Assembly: GCA_024663395.1 (NCBI GenBank)
Contig: JANFAH010000024.1
Span: 558,001 to 622,000 of the forward strand
DNA length: 64,000 nt
Direction: 5' to 3'
DNA from: Pisolithus tinctorius
Lineage: Eukaryota > Basidiomycota > Agaricomycetes > Boletales > Pisolithaceae
Positions 46,328-56,513 of this stretch are shown here, piece by piece. Position 1 is the first letter of the stretch. Every line of letters begins with the position of its first letter. The position numbers were made by a program, and so were the translations under genes. The notes under the pieces are model-generated. The model had not been told where the DNA came from. It worked only from the letters and a program-made list of their open reading frames with translations, and ran no database searches.

Positions 46328-46668
46328 CAAGGGAGTACAGACTCAAACATGCAACCACTACTTCAAATGTCACAAAAATGACTGTACTACTGAGATCTCA
46401 CTTAAGTGTGAGAGGGAAAGCATTTGTGACTACAAGATTGCTTGTCTGCTGGGCTCTGTATACAATCAGATGGAGGACTCCCTGTTCAAAATATGGGATT
46501 GAGTCAGTTCACAAGCAATGCCCAGTTGTCCAGACAGTCTTGGAGGGTGCATCCAGCAATTTCACAAGGTAATTCCAATCCAGTAGGTAACACGACATGA
46601 CCATCAATGAGATGACACTTTCCTGCATCTAGATATGAGTTGTATGAGTGGCAGTTTGCCTGCATATG
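46328..46668. other. Spacer in left arm
   Basis: A short plus-strand frame here has a Cys/His-rich stretch (CNHYFKCHKNDCTTEISLKC). I do not recognise it. The mirror copy is 55768-56108. Confidence 0.3.
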
Positions 46669-46904
46669 TGTTCAGATAACCACAAGTTCAGGCCACTGGT
46701 GCCCAGTGTAAGAGACTGAAGAAAAATTCACTGGGCACACAGCTGTAAGTGCGCAAAAATGATAAACAAAGGAAAATAACAAACAGCTACGAACCAAGGA
46801 CACTTGGAGCAAAGTAAAGTATCTAGTGTGAGTCTGTAGGGTTAGATAGGAATATAACAATGAAAGAAAAGCGAAATGAGGTGCACAGGCATGACAAATG
46901 AACA
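46669..46904 (-). repeat. Copia LTR, group I, solo (left arm)
   Basis: 236 bp, TGTTCAGATAACC...AAATGAACA. Mirror of 55532-55767. Confidence 0.9.
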
Positions 46905-47190
46905 TTCTGAAACTGTCAGACCATGCTGCTACTATTTCAACAATTACAGGAGCAACATATAATGAAATAGCAAATGTATTGCAGCAGAGTGGCTTTCACT
47001 GTTCCCAATACTTTGATTGGGTTTGCATTCACACTGATGCCATTGAATGCGTACTGGGCCATGTTATCCCTATTGAGGATCCAACCTCCTGGTAAACTTC
47101 AAAGCACTGTAAAAGGTCTCAAGATGCATTACAACTCAGATTGGACCTTTGATGACACCCATCAAGTGTTCAGACTCCCAGGTGCTGTTG

Positions 47191-47616
47191 CAGCATGCTA
47201 CCTGGCTCATAGATGATGGCAAGATACCAATGATCCCTAGAAGTACAATGTAGCTGTACAGTTAGTGGCCTGACCAGTCAACAAGAACAACATACCTCTC
47301 ATGGATGGGCATGACCAAGTATCTCTTTGAGAATGGGTAAATCAGTGATTTCCACTTCATCACCTTGTTGTAAATTTCTTCAAATCTGCATGAATGAGTG
47401 AGGTGTGACATTGAATGGGGTAAATTGACTTGCTCTCCATCCCTGATCATGGTGTAAAACCAGGAACTGAACATGTATATCTTGTCTGCCAAATTGGCAT
47501 CCCATTGCTGAAGTTTGTCAACCCAGAGCCTTGTTCACTCTGATACAGCACCAGGTTTGGAAGCTGCATGCCTCAGTCCAAAATTGGTGATCACGTTGTT
47601 TAACCAACTGTTCAGC
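47191..47616 (-). pseudogene. Ulp1-like C48 cysteine protease fragment (left arm)
   Basis: Mirror copy of 54820-55245, where the evidence is given. Confidence 0.65.
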
Positions 47617-47661
47617 ATGTGTGATCCCAAATGCCAAATGCCAATGGTGTTGACTTAACCC

Positions 47662-47932
47662 AACCTTAAGGCCTTGTGCCCAGTGTCAGAGACTATATCC
47701 AACAGCTAAGTATTGACATTACCTTGTGCCCAGTGTCAGAGACTGAAGAGAAAATACACTGGGCACACAGAACTGCTAAGTGCGCAAAAATGATAAACAA
47801 GGGAAAACAAACAGTCACAACACACCACAACACTGTATAGTGTAGGAATGCAAACTTAGACCATATTAGTGTAGCTAATAACAATAGAATAAGTGAAAAT
47901 GCGAACAGAGGTGCAGAGGCACCACTGTAACA
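47662..47932 (-). repeat. Copia LTR, group II (innermost, left arm)
   Basis: It runs CCCAACCTTAAGGCC...ACTGTAACA on the plus strand. It matches 54490-54774 reversed with about six substitutions. Its terminal TGTTTAAATA has been deleted between two GGGTTA-type repeats. Confidence 0.88.
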
Positions 47933-48347
47933 AATGGTGGGGGGGATACCTCAGGACCTGATGCAGGCAGATTGGAGAATGCATTATTCACCTCCTCTGC
48001 AAATTGCAAGTGCCCAACTTCATCCCCTTGCTTGTTCTGCAATTATCAAGGGTACTATATCCATAAATGCGAAAGGATGGAAAGATCTAAAGCTTTCTAC
48101 TGCTCTAGGAAGAATAAGAAGGACAAGAAACCTGCCAACACTGCAAATCAAGTATCCTCACCTTCTGCTTCCTCCCAGGCAACTGGGACAGCGCCAACAA
48201 CCTCCTCATCGAGCCAGAGTATGTCCCAAGCAGTAGAATTCACTGGAAATGCAAGTCTTCGCTTCCCTGACCCCTCCTCCCTTCTCTGCCCTCTGCAACT
48301 CAATGCTGACATCCATTGAATTGCAGACTCAGGGGCCACTGCTCATA
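47933..48347 (+). pseudogene. Copia C2a gag fragment
   Basis: After a G-rich junction (GGTGGGGGGGATACC) it matches C3 gag at about 50796-51190, including the zinc knuckle (CLFCNYQGYYIHKC) and the start of the protease. CG-to-TG changes are frequent. It stops at the LTR fragment. Confidence 0.8.
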
Positions 48348-48467
48348 TGTTCACATTAGGTGCCTGTGCACTGCAGAGTTCGCATTTCTTACTTTATTAT
48401 ATTTCCTATTGACCCTACAACTAGCATTTGACACTTAGCTTCGCTCTAAGTGTCCTTTGTTTGTTTT
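48348..48467 (+). repeat. Copia LTR group I, 5' fragment
   Basis: TGTTCACATTAGGTGCCTG... matches the first ~120 bp of 49661-49951, then joins gag sequence at about 48467. The 3' half is lost. Confidence 0.75.
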
Positions 48468-48824
48468 GGGCAAAGAATACTCGCATTTTGCGTCCTCTTT
48501 ACTCCTTTTCCAATCCCTGGACAAGGAAAAACTCAAAGAAGTGTTCCTGGCTGAGGAATTGGAGCGAAAACGACGCCCTGAAGCCCCTACATCCGAGACT
48601 GCGCTATTCAGCACCTCCAGCAATTGCAGGTGCCCTACCTCCACCCCTTGCTCGTTTTGCAATTTTCTAGGACACTGTGTCCATAAATGCCAAAACCTGG
48701 CAAAAGCGAAGTCTGTCTATCTCTCCCAGAAGCGCCAGCGACATAAAAAGCCTGCTGACACCGCAAATCAAGCCTCCAGCTCTTCCCAGTCGACCCAAGC
48801 TACAAGCACCGCGCCCTCTACCCG

Positions 48825-48846
48825 TCTGGTCGCATTTATTGCAACA
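48825..48846 (+). mobile_element. 3' end remnant of the tRNA-bearing element
   Basis: TCTGGTCGCATTTATTGCAA and the following CA match the 3' terminus of the full copy at 56514-56689. The remnant sits exactly at the deletion in C2b, so the deletion removed the rest of the insert with flanking protease sequence. Confidence 0.7.
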
Positions 48847-49660
48847 GCCTCATCTCATCACCATTGGCTGCAAAATTACAGCCAAAAATGCATTCCTGTG
48901 CAGTTAGCAGACAATAAAATTGTCTATTCAGCTGGAGTTGGGACAGTAGTCGTCCATCCTGTAGTGGGGGGTCAGAAGCGTTGTCCTGTTGAGTTTACAA
49001 ATGTCCTGCATGTCCCTGACCTGCGCAATAATCTATTATCTGTGTTAAATCTCTGTCGCAATAAGGGCTTCACTGTGAGCATCAATTCTTCGCAGATCGC
49101 ATTTAGGCAGCGGCCTCGCCATACCCTCTTCATTGCGTGAATTTCGGAGCAAAACTCGGCCTTCCTTGAGGGTGAGACCATCCCCATCACTCAATATGCC
49201 TCTGCAGTGACCACTCTGCCACTGGATCTTGACCTCTGGCACAGGAGGCTCGCTCACCATCACCTGGCAGGTGTTAAATCGCTATTGGATCGAAATCTGG
49301 CCACTGGGATGGCCATTGAGTCGAAATCTACCCCTGATCCCATCTGTGAGCCATGCCTAGCTGGCAAGATGCATGCAAATCGCTTTCCCAGCTCGTCCAA
49401 TCACGCCTCCAGGCCCCTAGAACTCGTCCACAGCAATGTACACTCTGTGGGCCACCCCCTCCTCGGGATACAAATACTGGGTGACTTTTATTGATGATTA
49501 TTTGTGCTATCGCTTTGTTTTGCCCATCAAAGCTAAATCAGAGGTTTTCGAAGCATTCAAGACCTTTAAGGCCTTTGCAGAGAACCAGCGCAAACAAAAA
49601 ATCAAGATTTTGAGCGATGACAAAGGAGGAGAATATATGAGTAACTCCTTCATCAATTTT

Positions 49661-49951
49661 TGTTCACATTAGGTGCCTGTACACCTCATTTTCGCATTTA
49701 TTACTTTGTTATATGTCCTATTGACCATGCAGATTAGCATTGGACACTTAGCTTCGCTCTAAGTGTCCTTGGTTTGTTTCTGTTTATTGTTTATCTTTGT
49801 TTATCATTTTTGCGCACTTACTGGTGTGTGCCCAGTGAAGTTTTCCTTCAGTCTCTTAAACTGGGCACCAGGTATGTTATCTGTAGTATTCTGCTCAATT
49901 ATAGTCTCTTACACTGGGCACCAGTGGCCTGAAGCTGTGGTTATCTGAACA
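49661..49951 (+). mobile_element. Solo copia LTR, group I, in C2b integrase
   Basis: 291 bp, TGTTCACATT...CTGAACA, with ATTTT at 49656-49660 and 49952-49956. The integrase frame resumes in phase when it is removed. Confidence 0.95.
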
Positions 49952-50337
49952 ATTTTACCACCCAGTGCGGCATCCTGTGCCAGCACACAGTCAGGAATCG
50001 CCCCCAGCAGAATGGAGTCGCTGAGCGAGCTAATAGGGTGCTATCCAAACAAATTACTGCAATGCTAGATGAGTCAGGGCTTCCCAAAGCCTGCTGGGGT
50101 GAGTGCCTCGCTTCCCTGGTCCATGTATGGAACAGGCGCCCCACAGAAGCCATCCCAAACGCAACCCCTTATGAGCTATGGCATGGGCACAAGCCAGACC
50201 TCTCCCACCTTCGAGTCTGGGGCTGTACTGCCTATGTGCATGTCCAGAAAGACAAAAGGCGACCCCTTGACTCATATGTGGAGAAATGCGTCTTTATAGG
50301 CTACCCTCAGGGATACAAAGGCTGGAAATTCTATAAT

Positions 50338-50503
50338 TGTTGCAAGTGTAATACTCTAGCCTCAGCAATGCTAGTCCCTACTAGCACTTGGTGGTTAAAC
50401 CACACCAAGTAAGCCTAGATACCTTGACCAAATAGCTCAGTGGTTAGAGCACCCAGTTGAAACCTGGGAGGTCCAGGGTTCAATCCCCTGTCTGGTCACA
50501 TTT
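50338..50503 (+). mobile_element. tRNA-bearing TG...CA element, copy 1 (3' end lost)
   Basis: It starts TGTTGCAAGTGTAATACT inside C2b integrase and aligns with 56689-56514. It ends at CACATTT, where C3 gag (TTTTAATGCCTGGGACGAC) begins, so its last bases and right flank are missing. The left flank is late integrase and the right flank is early gag, so two copia copies have been fused at this element. Confidence 0.8.
50426..50497 (+). tRNA. tRNA-Phe(GAA)-like gene inside the element
   Basis: The 72 nt fold as a standard cloverleaf. Acceptor stem GACCAAA/TCTGGTC has one A-C mismatch. The D arm is GCTC-AGTGGTTA-GAGC. The anticodon arm is CCCAG-TTGAAAC-CTGGG, giving GAA. The variable loop is AGGTC. 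The T arm is CAGGG-TTCAATC-CCCTG. A T6 run follows three bases later and could end polymerase III transcription. It is more likely the promoter of a mobile element than a tRNA used in translation. Confidence 0.6.
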
Positions 50504-53500
50504 TTTAATGCCTGGGACGACTTCTTTTCAATCAGGAAGCAGCCAGACGAGTCCCTGAGCTCCCTGATTGCCAGAATCGAAGATTCTATGTCCAGGATCC
50601 AAGAACTTCGCCCTGGGGATACTTCTAAGCCCTATTCCATCAAGGATCTGGATAATGAGCTTGTCTGTATGGCTATGGTGCGCTCTCTGGGTGAGGAATA
50701 TGCCCATTTTGCGTCATCTTTGCTGCTCTTCCATTCCCTGGACAAGGATAAGCTAAAGGAAGCTTTCCTGGCCGAAGAATCGCAGCGGAAGCGGCGCCCT
50801 GATGCAGGCGGATCGGACCACGCGTTATTCACCTCCTCCGCGAATTGCAAGTGCCCAGCTTCGTCCCCTTGCTCGTTCTGCGATTATCAAGGGCACTGCA
50901 TCCATAAATGCGAAAGGATGGAAAGATCTAAGGCTTTCTACCGCTCTAGGAAGAATAAGAAGGACAAGAAACCTGCCAACACCGCAAATCAAGCTTCCTC
51001 GCCTCCTGCTTCCTCCCAAGCAACTGGGACAGCGCCAACAACCTCCTCGTCGAGCCAGAGCGCATCCCAAGCGGTAGAATTCGCAGGAAATGCAAGTCTT
51101 CGCTTCCCTGAGCCCTCCTCCCTTCTCTGCCCTCTGCAACTCGATGCTGACGTCCATTGGATCGCAGACTCGGGGGCCACTGCTCATATGACGCCCCATC
51201 ACCATTGGCTGCGAAATTACAGCCCAAAACGCGTTCCTATCAAGCTAGCAGACAATAAAATTGTCTATTCAGCTGGGATTGGGTCTGTACTCTATGAGCC
51301 TGTGGTGGGAGGTCAAAGGCGGCGTGCTGTCGAGTTTAGCAATGTTCTTCATGTCCCTGATCTTCGCAATAATCTACTATCTGTGTTATTTCTCTGTCGC
51401 ACCAGGGGCTTCACTGTGAGCATCAACTCTTCGCAGATGGCCTTTAGGCTGCGCTCTCGACATCCCCTCTTCATTGCACGAATTTCAGACAACAACTCGG
51501 CCTTACTGGAGGGTGAGACTGTTCCCCTCACTGAGTATGCCTCAGCAGCAACTACCCTGCCTCTGGATCTCGACCTATGGCACAGGAGACTCGCCCACCA
51601 TCATCTGGCTGGTGTTAAATCACTCCTACAGCGAAATCTAGTGACTGGCATGGCCATAGACTCAAAGTCTACACCAGACCCTGTCTGTGAACCTTGCCTG
51701 GCTGGCAAGATGCATGCAAATCCCTTTCCTACCTCGTCCTGGCGCGCTTCACGGCCTCTGGAACTCGTCCACAGCGATGTACACCATGTGGGCCACCCCT
51801 CCTTCTCTGGCTATAAGTATTGGGTCACTTTCATCGATGATTTCTCTCGCTTTCGCTTTGTTTTGCCTCTAAAAGCGAAGTCTGATGTCTTTGAGGCCTT
51901 CAAGACCTTCAAAGCCTTTGCTGAGAACCAGACAGAGCGAAAAATCAAGATTTTGCGCGATGACAAAGGAGGGGAGTACATGAGCAAGGCATTCGATGAT
52001 TTCACCACCCAATGCGGCATCCTGCGCCAGCACACAGTCAGAAACCGACCCCAGCAGAATGGAGTTGCAGAGAGAGCCAACAGACTACTTTCAGAGCGAA
52101 TTACAGCCATGTTGGACGAGTCTGGCCTGCCTAAGGCCTTCTGGGGCGAGTGCCTCGCCTCCCTGGTGCATGTGTGGAACAGATGCCCTACTGAAGCGGT
52201 CCAAAATGCGACTCCTTATGAACTGTGGCATGGGAGGAAACCAGATGTCTCCCACCTTCGAGTTTGGGGCTGTACAGCCTATGTACACATCCAGAAGGAC
52301 AAGAGGCGACCTCTAGACCCCCACATGGAGAAATGTGTCTTTATTGGCTACCCTGAAGGCTACAAAGGCTGGAAGTTCTACAATCCCACTACAAAGCGCA
52401 CAGTGATCTCAGAAAGGGCTGATTTCGATGAGAGGTACTTCCCCATGTCCCTTCGCCCTACTAGCCCCTCTCCAGACATTCCTGACCTTCCAAATTCACC
52501 CAAACCTTCGCCAACACCCATCTCATCGCCCTCATCGACTTCTAGTGATGTTTACTACCACCCTGCTCGAGACCTGGACTCTGACAGCGAATCTGATGGT
52601 GTACTGGATCAAGGGGGAGATGTTGAACCTGTAGGTGCTGATCCAGACCCCATTCAGCCTCCAGTGCCTCTCCCAGAACCTCCTGCACCTCCTCCTCGCA
52701 CCCCATCGCCTGTGCCACCTCCAAGAGCTCCCAGTCCTATTGGAATCGGTGCTAGACTCCCCAGGAGGCGCAGACAGAAGCCTAGAGACTGGTGGAAGCT
52801 CTCCCCTGCGCAATTGGATGATGTGGAGGACATGGAAGAGAGTGATGATGAACTGGCTATGTCTGCATCGCTTCCTGATGAGCCACTCACATTTGCAGAG
52901 GCTATGCGACGCCCTGATGCTGAGAAATGGCGAGAAGCTGCCTTGGAGGAGTTAGCAGCACACCAGAGCAATGGCACTTGGAAACTGGTCCCTAGGCCAG
53001 CTGGGAGCAAAGTTATTGGCTCCAAGTGGGTGTTCAAGGTGAAGCGCAATGCTGATGGCTCTATAGACCGATACAAGGCTCGCTTGGTGGCCAAGGGATA
53101 TAACCAGCGCCCTGGCTTCGACTACCTTGAAGTATTCGCTCCTACAGCTCGCCTTGCCTCTATCAGAGTCATTCTGGCCTTAGCAGCTCTCCAGGACCTC
53201 CATCTTCGCTCAGTTGATGTTTCTCATGCATATCTAAATGGAGAGATGGACTGCGAGGTGTATATGGCGCAACCTGAAGGATTTGTTGAGGGAGACTCCA
53301 GATCCCAGGTGTGTCTGTTACAGAAAGCGATTTATGGCAGTAAACAGGGAGGAAACCGCTGGAACAAGAAGATGCGCTCTGTCCTTGAGTCTCTTGGCTT
53401 CAGGCAAACCTATTCAGATGCCAGCATCTACATATATTCCCAAAATGATGTTACCATCATTCTACCTGTCTTTGTCGATGATATGACCCTCGCCTCGCAC

Positions 53501-54460
53501 TCTGCTGAAGCCATCAACTCCTTCGTCTCACAACTGAGCCAGCACTTCAAAATCCGCGACCTGGGACCTACCACTCAACTCCTAGGCATCAAAATTGACA
53601 GGGACCGCCCCAATCGCTCGATTTCGCTATCCCAGCGCCAATACTGTCTAGATATCCTCGAGCGATTTGGAATGGCAGACTGTAAGCCCATTTCCACTCC
53701 TATGGAGCCCAACCTGCGCCTATCTCGCCAGCAATCCCCAACAACACCTGAGGAGATTGAAACTATGCGCACAATCCCCTATCTCTCTGCTGTGGGTGCT
53801 CTGATGTACCTAGCCACCACAACTCGCCCAGATATTGCTTATACTGTTGGAGTTCTGGCCAGATTCAACTCCAACCCAGGCTGGGCTCACTGGCTTGCTG
53901 TCAAGCACCTTATGCGCTATCTAAAGGGCACTCTGGACTACTCCATCACCTATGCACCTGACCCCTCAAGTTCTGAGCCTTTTACCACCTTCTCTGATGC
54001 AGATCATGGTGGATGCAAGGATACTGGTCGCTCTACAGGTGGTTATGTTGTGAAAATGGGCACTGGTGCGGTTTCATGGTCCTCTAAGCTGCAGGGAGTT
54101 GTTGCCCTGTCCACTACTGAGGCAGAATACATGGCTGCAGTCCAGGCTGGCAAGGAAATCAAGTGGATGCGAAATCTCCTGCAAGAAATTGGCCTTTCTC
54201 TCCCTAACCCTTCTTCCTTGCGCATGGACAACCAGTCTGCGATTTCTGTGGCGAAAAACCCAGAGCATCATGGGAGGATGAAGCAGCTTGACTTATGCTA
54301 CTTCTGGCTGAGAGATGCAGTCCAGGCAAACCTGATTTCGCCTGTTTTTGTCTCTACAACCGACCAGGCTGCTGATCTCCTCACCAAACCGCTACACCGC
54401 GCCAAGGTCATAGAGTTCTGCAAGATGCTGGGACTTGGCGCATCAGGGGGGAGCACTTGA
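50504..54460 (+). CDS. Copia C3 gag-pol, 5'-truncated but open
   Basis: The frame enters at FNAWDDFFSIRKQPD next to the tRNA-bearing element and stays open to the TGA at 54458-54460; the first internal ATG is at 50588 (1,290 residues from there). It lacks the first ~110 residues of Gag, the leader and the 5' LTR. Motifs: zinc knuckle CSFCDYQGHCIHKC, protease WIADSGATAHM, integrase zinc finger WHRRLAHHHL ... CEPCLAGK, core DDFSRF and DDKGGEY, reverse transcriptase LPVFVDDMTL, RNase H TFSDADHGGC and STTEAEYMAAVQAG. Enzyme domains look undamaged but it has no promoter of its own. Confidence 0.93.
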   Translation, partial: FNAWDDFFSIRKQPDESLSSLIARIEDSMSRIQELRPGDTSKPYSIKDLDNELVCMAMVRSLGEEYAHFASSLLLFHSLDKDKLKEAFLAEESQRKRRPDAGGSDHALFTSSANCKCPASSPCSFCDYQGHCIHKCERMERSKAFYRSRKNKKDKKPANTANQASSPPASSQATGTAPTTSSSSQSASQAVEFAGNASLRFPEPSSLLCPLQLDADVHWIADSGATAHMTPHHHWLRNYSPKRVPIKLADNKIVYSAGIGSVLYEPVVGGQRRRAVEFSNVLHVPDLRNNLLSVLFLCRTRGFTVSINSSQMAFRLRSRHPLFIARISDNNSALLEGETVPLTEYASAATTLPLDLDLWHRRLAHHHLAGVKSLLQRNLVTGMAIDSKSTPDPVCEPCLAGKMHANPFPTSSWRASRPLELVHSDVHHVGHPSFSGYKYWVTFIDDFSRFRFVLPLKAKSDVFEAFKTFKAFAENQTERKIKILRDDKGGEYMSKAFDDFTTQCGILRQHTVRNRPQQNGVAERANRLLSERITAMLDESGLPKAFWGECLASLVHVWNRCPTEAVQNATPYELWHGRKPDVSHLRVWGCTAYVHIQKDKRRPLDPHMEKCVFIGYPEGYKGWKFYNPTTKRTVISERADFDERYFPMSLRPTSPSPDIPDLPNSPKPSPTPISSPSSTSSDVYYHPARDLDSDSESDGVLDQGGDVEPVGADPDPIQPPVPLPEPPAPPPRTPSPVPPPRAPSPIGIGARLPRRRRQKPRDWWKLSPAQLDDVEDMEESDDELAMSASLPDEPLTFAEAMRRPDAEKWREAALEELAAHQSNGTWKLVPRPAGSKVIGSKWVFKVKRNADGSIDRYKARLVAKGYNQRPGFDYLEVFAPTARLASIRVILALAALQDLHLRSVDVSHAYLNGEMDCEVYMAQPEGFVEGDSRSQVCLLQKAIYGSKQGGNRWNKKMRSVLESLGFRQTYSDASIYIYSQNDVTIILPVFVDDMTLASHSAEAINSFVSQLSQHFKIRDLGPTTQLLGIKIDRDRPNRSISLSQRQYCLDILERFGMADCKPISTPMEPNLRLSRQQSPTTPEEIETMRTIPYLSAVGALMYLATTTRPDIAYTVGVLARFNSNPGWAHWLAVKHLMRYLKGTLDYSITYAPDPSSSEPFTTFSDADHGGCKDTGRSTGGYVVKMGTGAVSWSSKLQGVVALSTTEAEYMAAVQAGKEIKWMRNLLQEIGLSLPNPSSLRMDNQSAISVAKNPEHHGRMKQLDLCYFWLRDAVQANLISPVFVSTTDQAADLLTKPLHRAKVIEFCKMLGLGASGGST

Positions 54461-54489
54461 CTCTCCAGAGGTGCACATTCAGGGGGGAG

Positions 54490-54774
54490 TGTTACAGTGG
54501 TGCCTCTGCACCTCTGTCCGCATTTTCACTTGTTCTATTGTTATTAGCTATACTAATATGGTCTAAGTTCGCATTCCTACACTATACAGTGTTGTGGTGT
54601 GTTGTGACTGTTTGTTTTCCCTTGTTTATCATTTTTGCGCACTTAGCAGTTCTGTGTGCCCAGTGTATTTTCTCTTCAGTCTCTGACACTGGGCACAAGG
54701 TAATGTCAATACTTAGCTGTTGAATATAGTCTCTGACACTGGGCACAAGGCCTTCAGGTTGGGTTATTTAAACA
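54490..54774 (+). repeat. 3' LTR of copia C3, group II (innermost, right arm)
   Basis: 285 bp, TGTTACAGTGGTGCC...TTTAAACA, directly after the purine tract AGGGGGGAG. Group II differs from group I in its first half but shares the GTGCCCAGTG/ACTGGGCAC blocks. Confidence 0.93.
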
Positions 54775-54819
54775 GGGTTAAGTCAACACCATTGGCATTT
54801 GGCATTTGGGATCACACAT

Positions 54820-55245
54820 GCTGAACAGTTGGTTAAACAACGTGATCACCAATTTTGGACTGAGGCATGCAGCTTCCAAACCTGGTGCTGTATCAGAGTG
54901 AACAAGGCTCTGGGTTGACAAACTTCAGCAATGGGATGCCAATTTGGCAGACAAGATATACATGTTCAGTTCCTGGTTTTACACCATGATCAGGGATGGA
55001 GAGCAAGTCAATTTACCCCATTCAATGTCACACCTCACTCATTCATGCAGATTTGAAGAAATTTACAACAAGGTGATGAAGTGGAAATCACTGATTTACC
55101 CATTCTCAAAGAGATACTTGGTCATGCCCATCCATGAGAGGTATGTTGTTCTTGTTGACTGGTCAGGCCACTAACTGTACAGCTACATTGTACTTCTAGG
55201 GATCATTGGTATCTTGCCATCATCTATGAGCCAGGTAGCATGCTG
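54820..55245 (+). pseudogene. Ulp1-like C48 cysteine protease fragment (right arm)
   Basis: VNNVITNFGLRHA, a stop, then ADKIYMFSSWFYTMIRDG and FEEIYNKVMKWKSLIYPFSK lead into VMPIHER. A GTATGT...TTCTAG intron of 59 nt (55141-55199) joins this to DHWYLAIIYEP, the block with the catalytic His of Ulp1/C48 peptidases. The Asp and Cys blocks that should follow were not found. C48 domains, which cleave SUMO-like proteins in hosts, are often carried by DNA transposons, and this may be such a relic lying between LTRs. One in-frame stop lies upstream of the motif. Confidence 0.7.
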
Positions 55246-55531
55246 CAACAGCACCTGGGAGTCTGAACACTTGATGGGTGTCATCAAAGGTCCAATCTGA
55301 GTTGTAATGCATCTTGAGACCTTTTACAGTGCTTTGAAGTTTACCAGGAGGTTGGATCCTCAATAGGGATAACATGGCCCAGTACGCATTCAATGGCATC
55401 AGTGTGAATGCAAACCCAATCAAAGTATTGGGAACAGTGAAAGCCACTCTGCTGCAATACATTTGCTATTTCATTATATGTTGCTCCTGTAATTGTTGAA
55501 ATAGTAGCAGCATGGTCTGACAGTTTCAGAA

Positions 55532-55767
55532 TGTTCATTTGTCATGCCTGTGCACCTCATTTCGCTTTTCTTTCATTGTTATATTCCTATCTAACCCTAC
55601 AGACTCACACTAGATACTTTACTTTGCTCCAAGTGTCCTTGGTTCGTAGCTGTTTGTTATTTTCCTTTGTTTATCATTTTTGCGCACTTACAGCTGTGTG
55701 CCCAGTGAATTTTTCTTCAGTCTCTTACACTGGGCACCAGTGGCCTGAACTTGTGGTTATCTGAACA
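55532..55767 (+). repeat. Copia LTR, group I, solo (right arm)
   Basis: 236 bp, TGTTCATTTGTCATGCC...CTGAACA. The flanks CAGAA and CATAT do not match, so no target duplication remains. Confidence 0.9.
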
Positions 55768-56108
55768 CATATGCAGGCAAACTGCCACTCATACAACTCA
55801 TATCTAGATGCAGGAAAGTGTCATCTCATTGATGGTCATGTCGTGTTACCTACTGGATTGGAATTACCTTGTGAAATTGCTGGATGCACCCTCCAAGACT
55901 GTCTGGACAACTGGGCATTGCTTGTGAACTGACTCAATCCCATATTTTGAACAGGGAGTCCTCCATCTGATTGTATACAGAGCCCAGCAGACAAGCAATC
56001 TTGTAGTCACAAATGCTTTCCCTCTCACACTTAAGTGAGATCTCAGTAGTACAGTCATTTTTGTGACATTTGAAGTAGTGGTTGCATGTTTGAGTCTGTA
56101 CTCCCTTG
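55768..56108. other. Spacer in right arm
   Basis: Mirror of 46328-46668. A minus-strand frame has the same Cys/His-rich stretch. Not recognised. Confidence 0.3.
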
Positions 56109-56319
56109 TGTTGCAGTGGTGCCTCTGCACCTCTGTTCACATTTTCATTTGTTCTATTGTTATTTGCTACACTAATATGTGCTAAGTTTGCATTCATACA
56201 CTATACAGTGTTATGGTATGTTGTGACTGACACTGAGCACAAGGTATTGTCAATATTTAGCTATTGAATATTAGTCTCTGACACTGGGCACAAGGCCTAA
56301 AAGTTGGGTTGTTTAAACA
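56109..56319 (+). repeat. 5' LTR of copia C5, group II, internally deleted
   Basis: 211 bp, TGTTGCAGTGG...TTTAAACA, followed at once by the primer site GGTTATGGGCCCTATGCTCT (56320-56339). Confidence 0.88.
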
Positions 56320-56513
56320 GGTTATGGGCCCTATGCTCTAGAACCTTCTGGACATGCCATACAACATGTCATCGGTCTCTGCACGAATTTTCGACCCACT
56401 ACACCCACTTCCTTGCCTCTAGCTAGCACTTTCTAGCGAGCAAAGGACCCATGTAGATGCTGTATGGGATGATCCTGTACAAATCTGGTCTACTCTGGCT
56501 TCCATCCACCTCC

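Larger units (their letters stand above)
45968..47932 (-). repeat. Left arm of a ~2-kb inverted repeat
   Basis: Position 45968+n pairs with 56468-n across the arm. Everywhere I compared outside the innermost LTR, the arms were identical, including all frames over 46239-47492. The innermost LTR differs at about six sites and by a 14-bp deletion. Content, outermost first: copia gag/leader (45968-46116), LTR II (46117-46327), 341-bp spacer, solo LTR I (46669-46904), protease-gene relic, LTR II (about 47662-47932). The outer edge cuts into gypsy B integrase. Confidence 0.92.
48468..50337 (+). pseudogene. Copia C2b gag-integrase remnant, split by a solo LTR
   Basis: Gag from GKEYSHFASSLLLFQSLDKE, zinc knuckle CSFCNFLGHCVHKC, then a deletion that removes the protease DTG. 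At the deletion a 22-bp piece of the tRNA-bearing element remains (48825-48846). Integrase follows (WHRRLAHHHL, DDKGGEYMS), is cut by the LTR at 49661-49951, and continues with QQNGVAERAN to KGWKFYN at 50337, where the next tRNA-bearing element starts. It has a TGA at 49138-49140 and frameshifts. Reverse transcriptase is absent. Confidence 0.88.
54490..56468 (+). repeat. Right arm of the ~2-kb inverted repeat
   Basis: Inverted copy of 45968-47932. Apart from 14 bases at the inner LTR end, the arms have the same length. Beyond 56468 the copia C5 gag continues, so the outer edge on this side is within a coding region. Confidence 0.92.

Noticed and set aside
50426..50497. A functional nuclear tRNA-Phe gene
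   Set aside because: It recurs within a mobile unit with TG...CA ends, has an acceptor mismatch, and sits inside copia sequence.
55532..55767. A target duplication around this solo LTR
   Set aside because: CAGAA and CATAT do not match.
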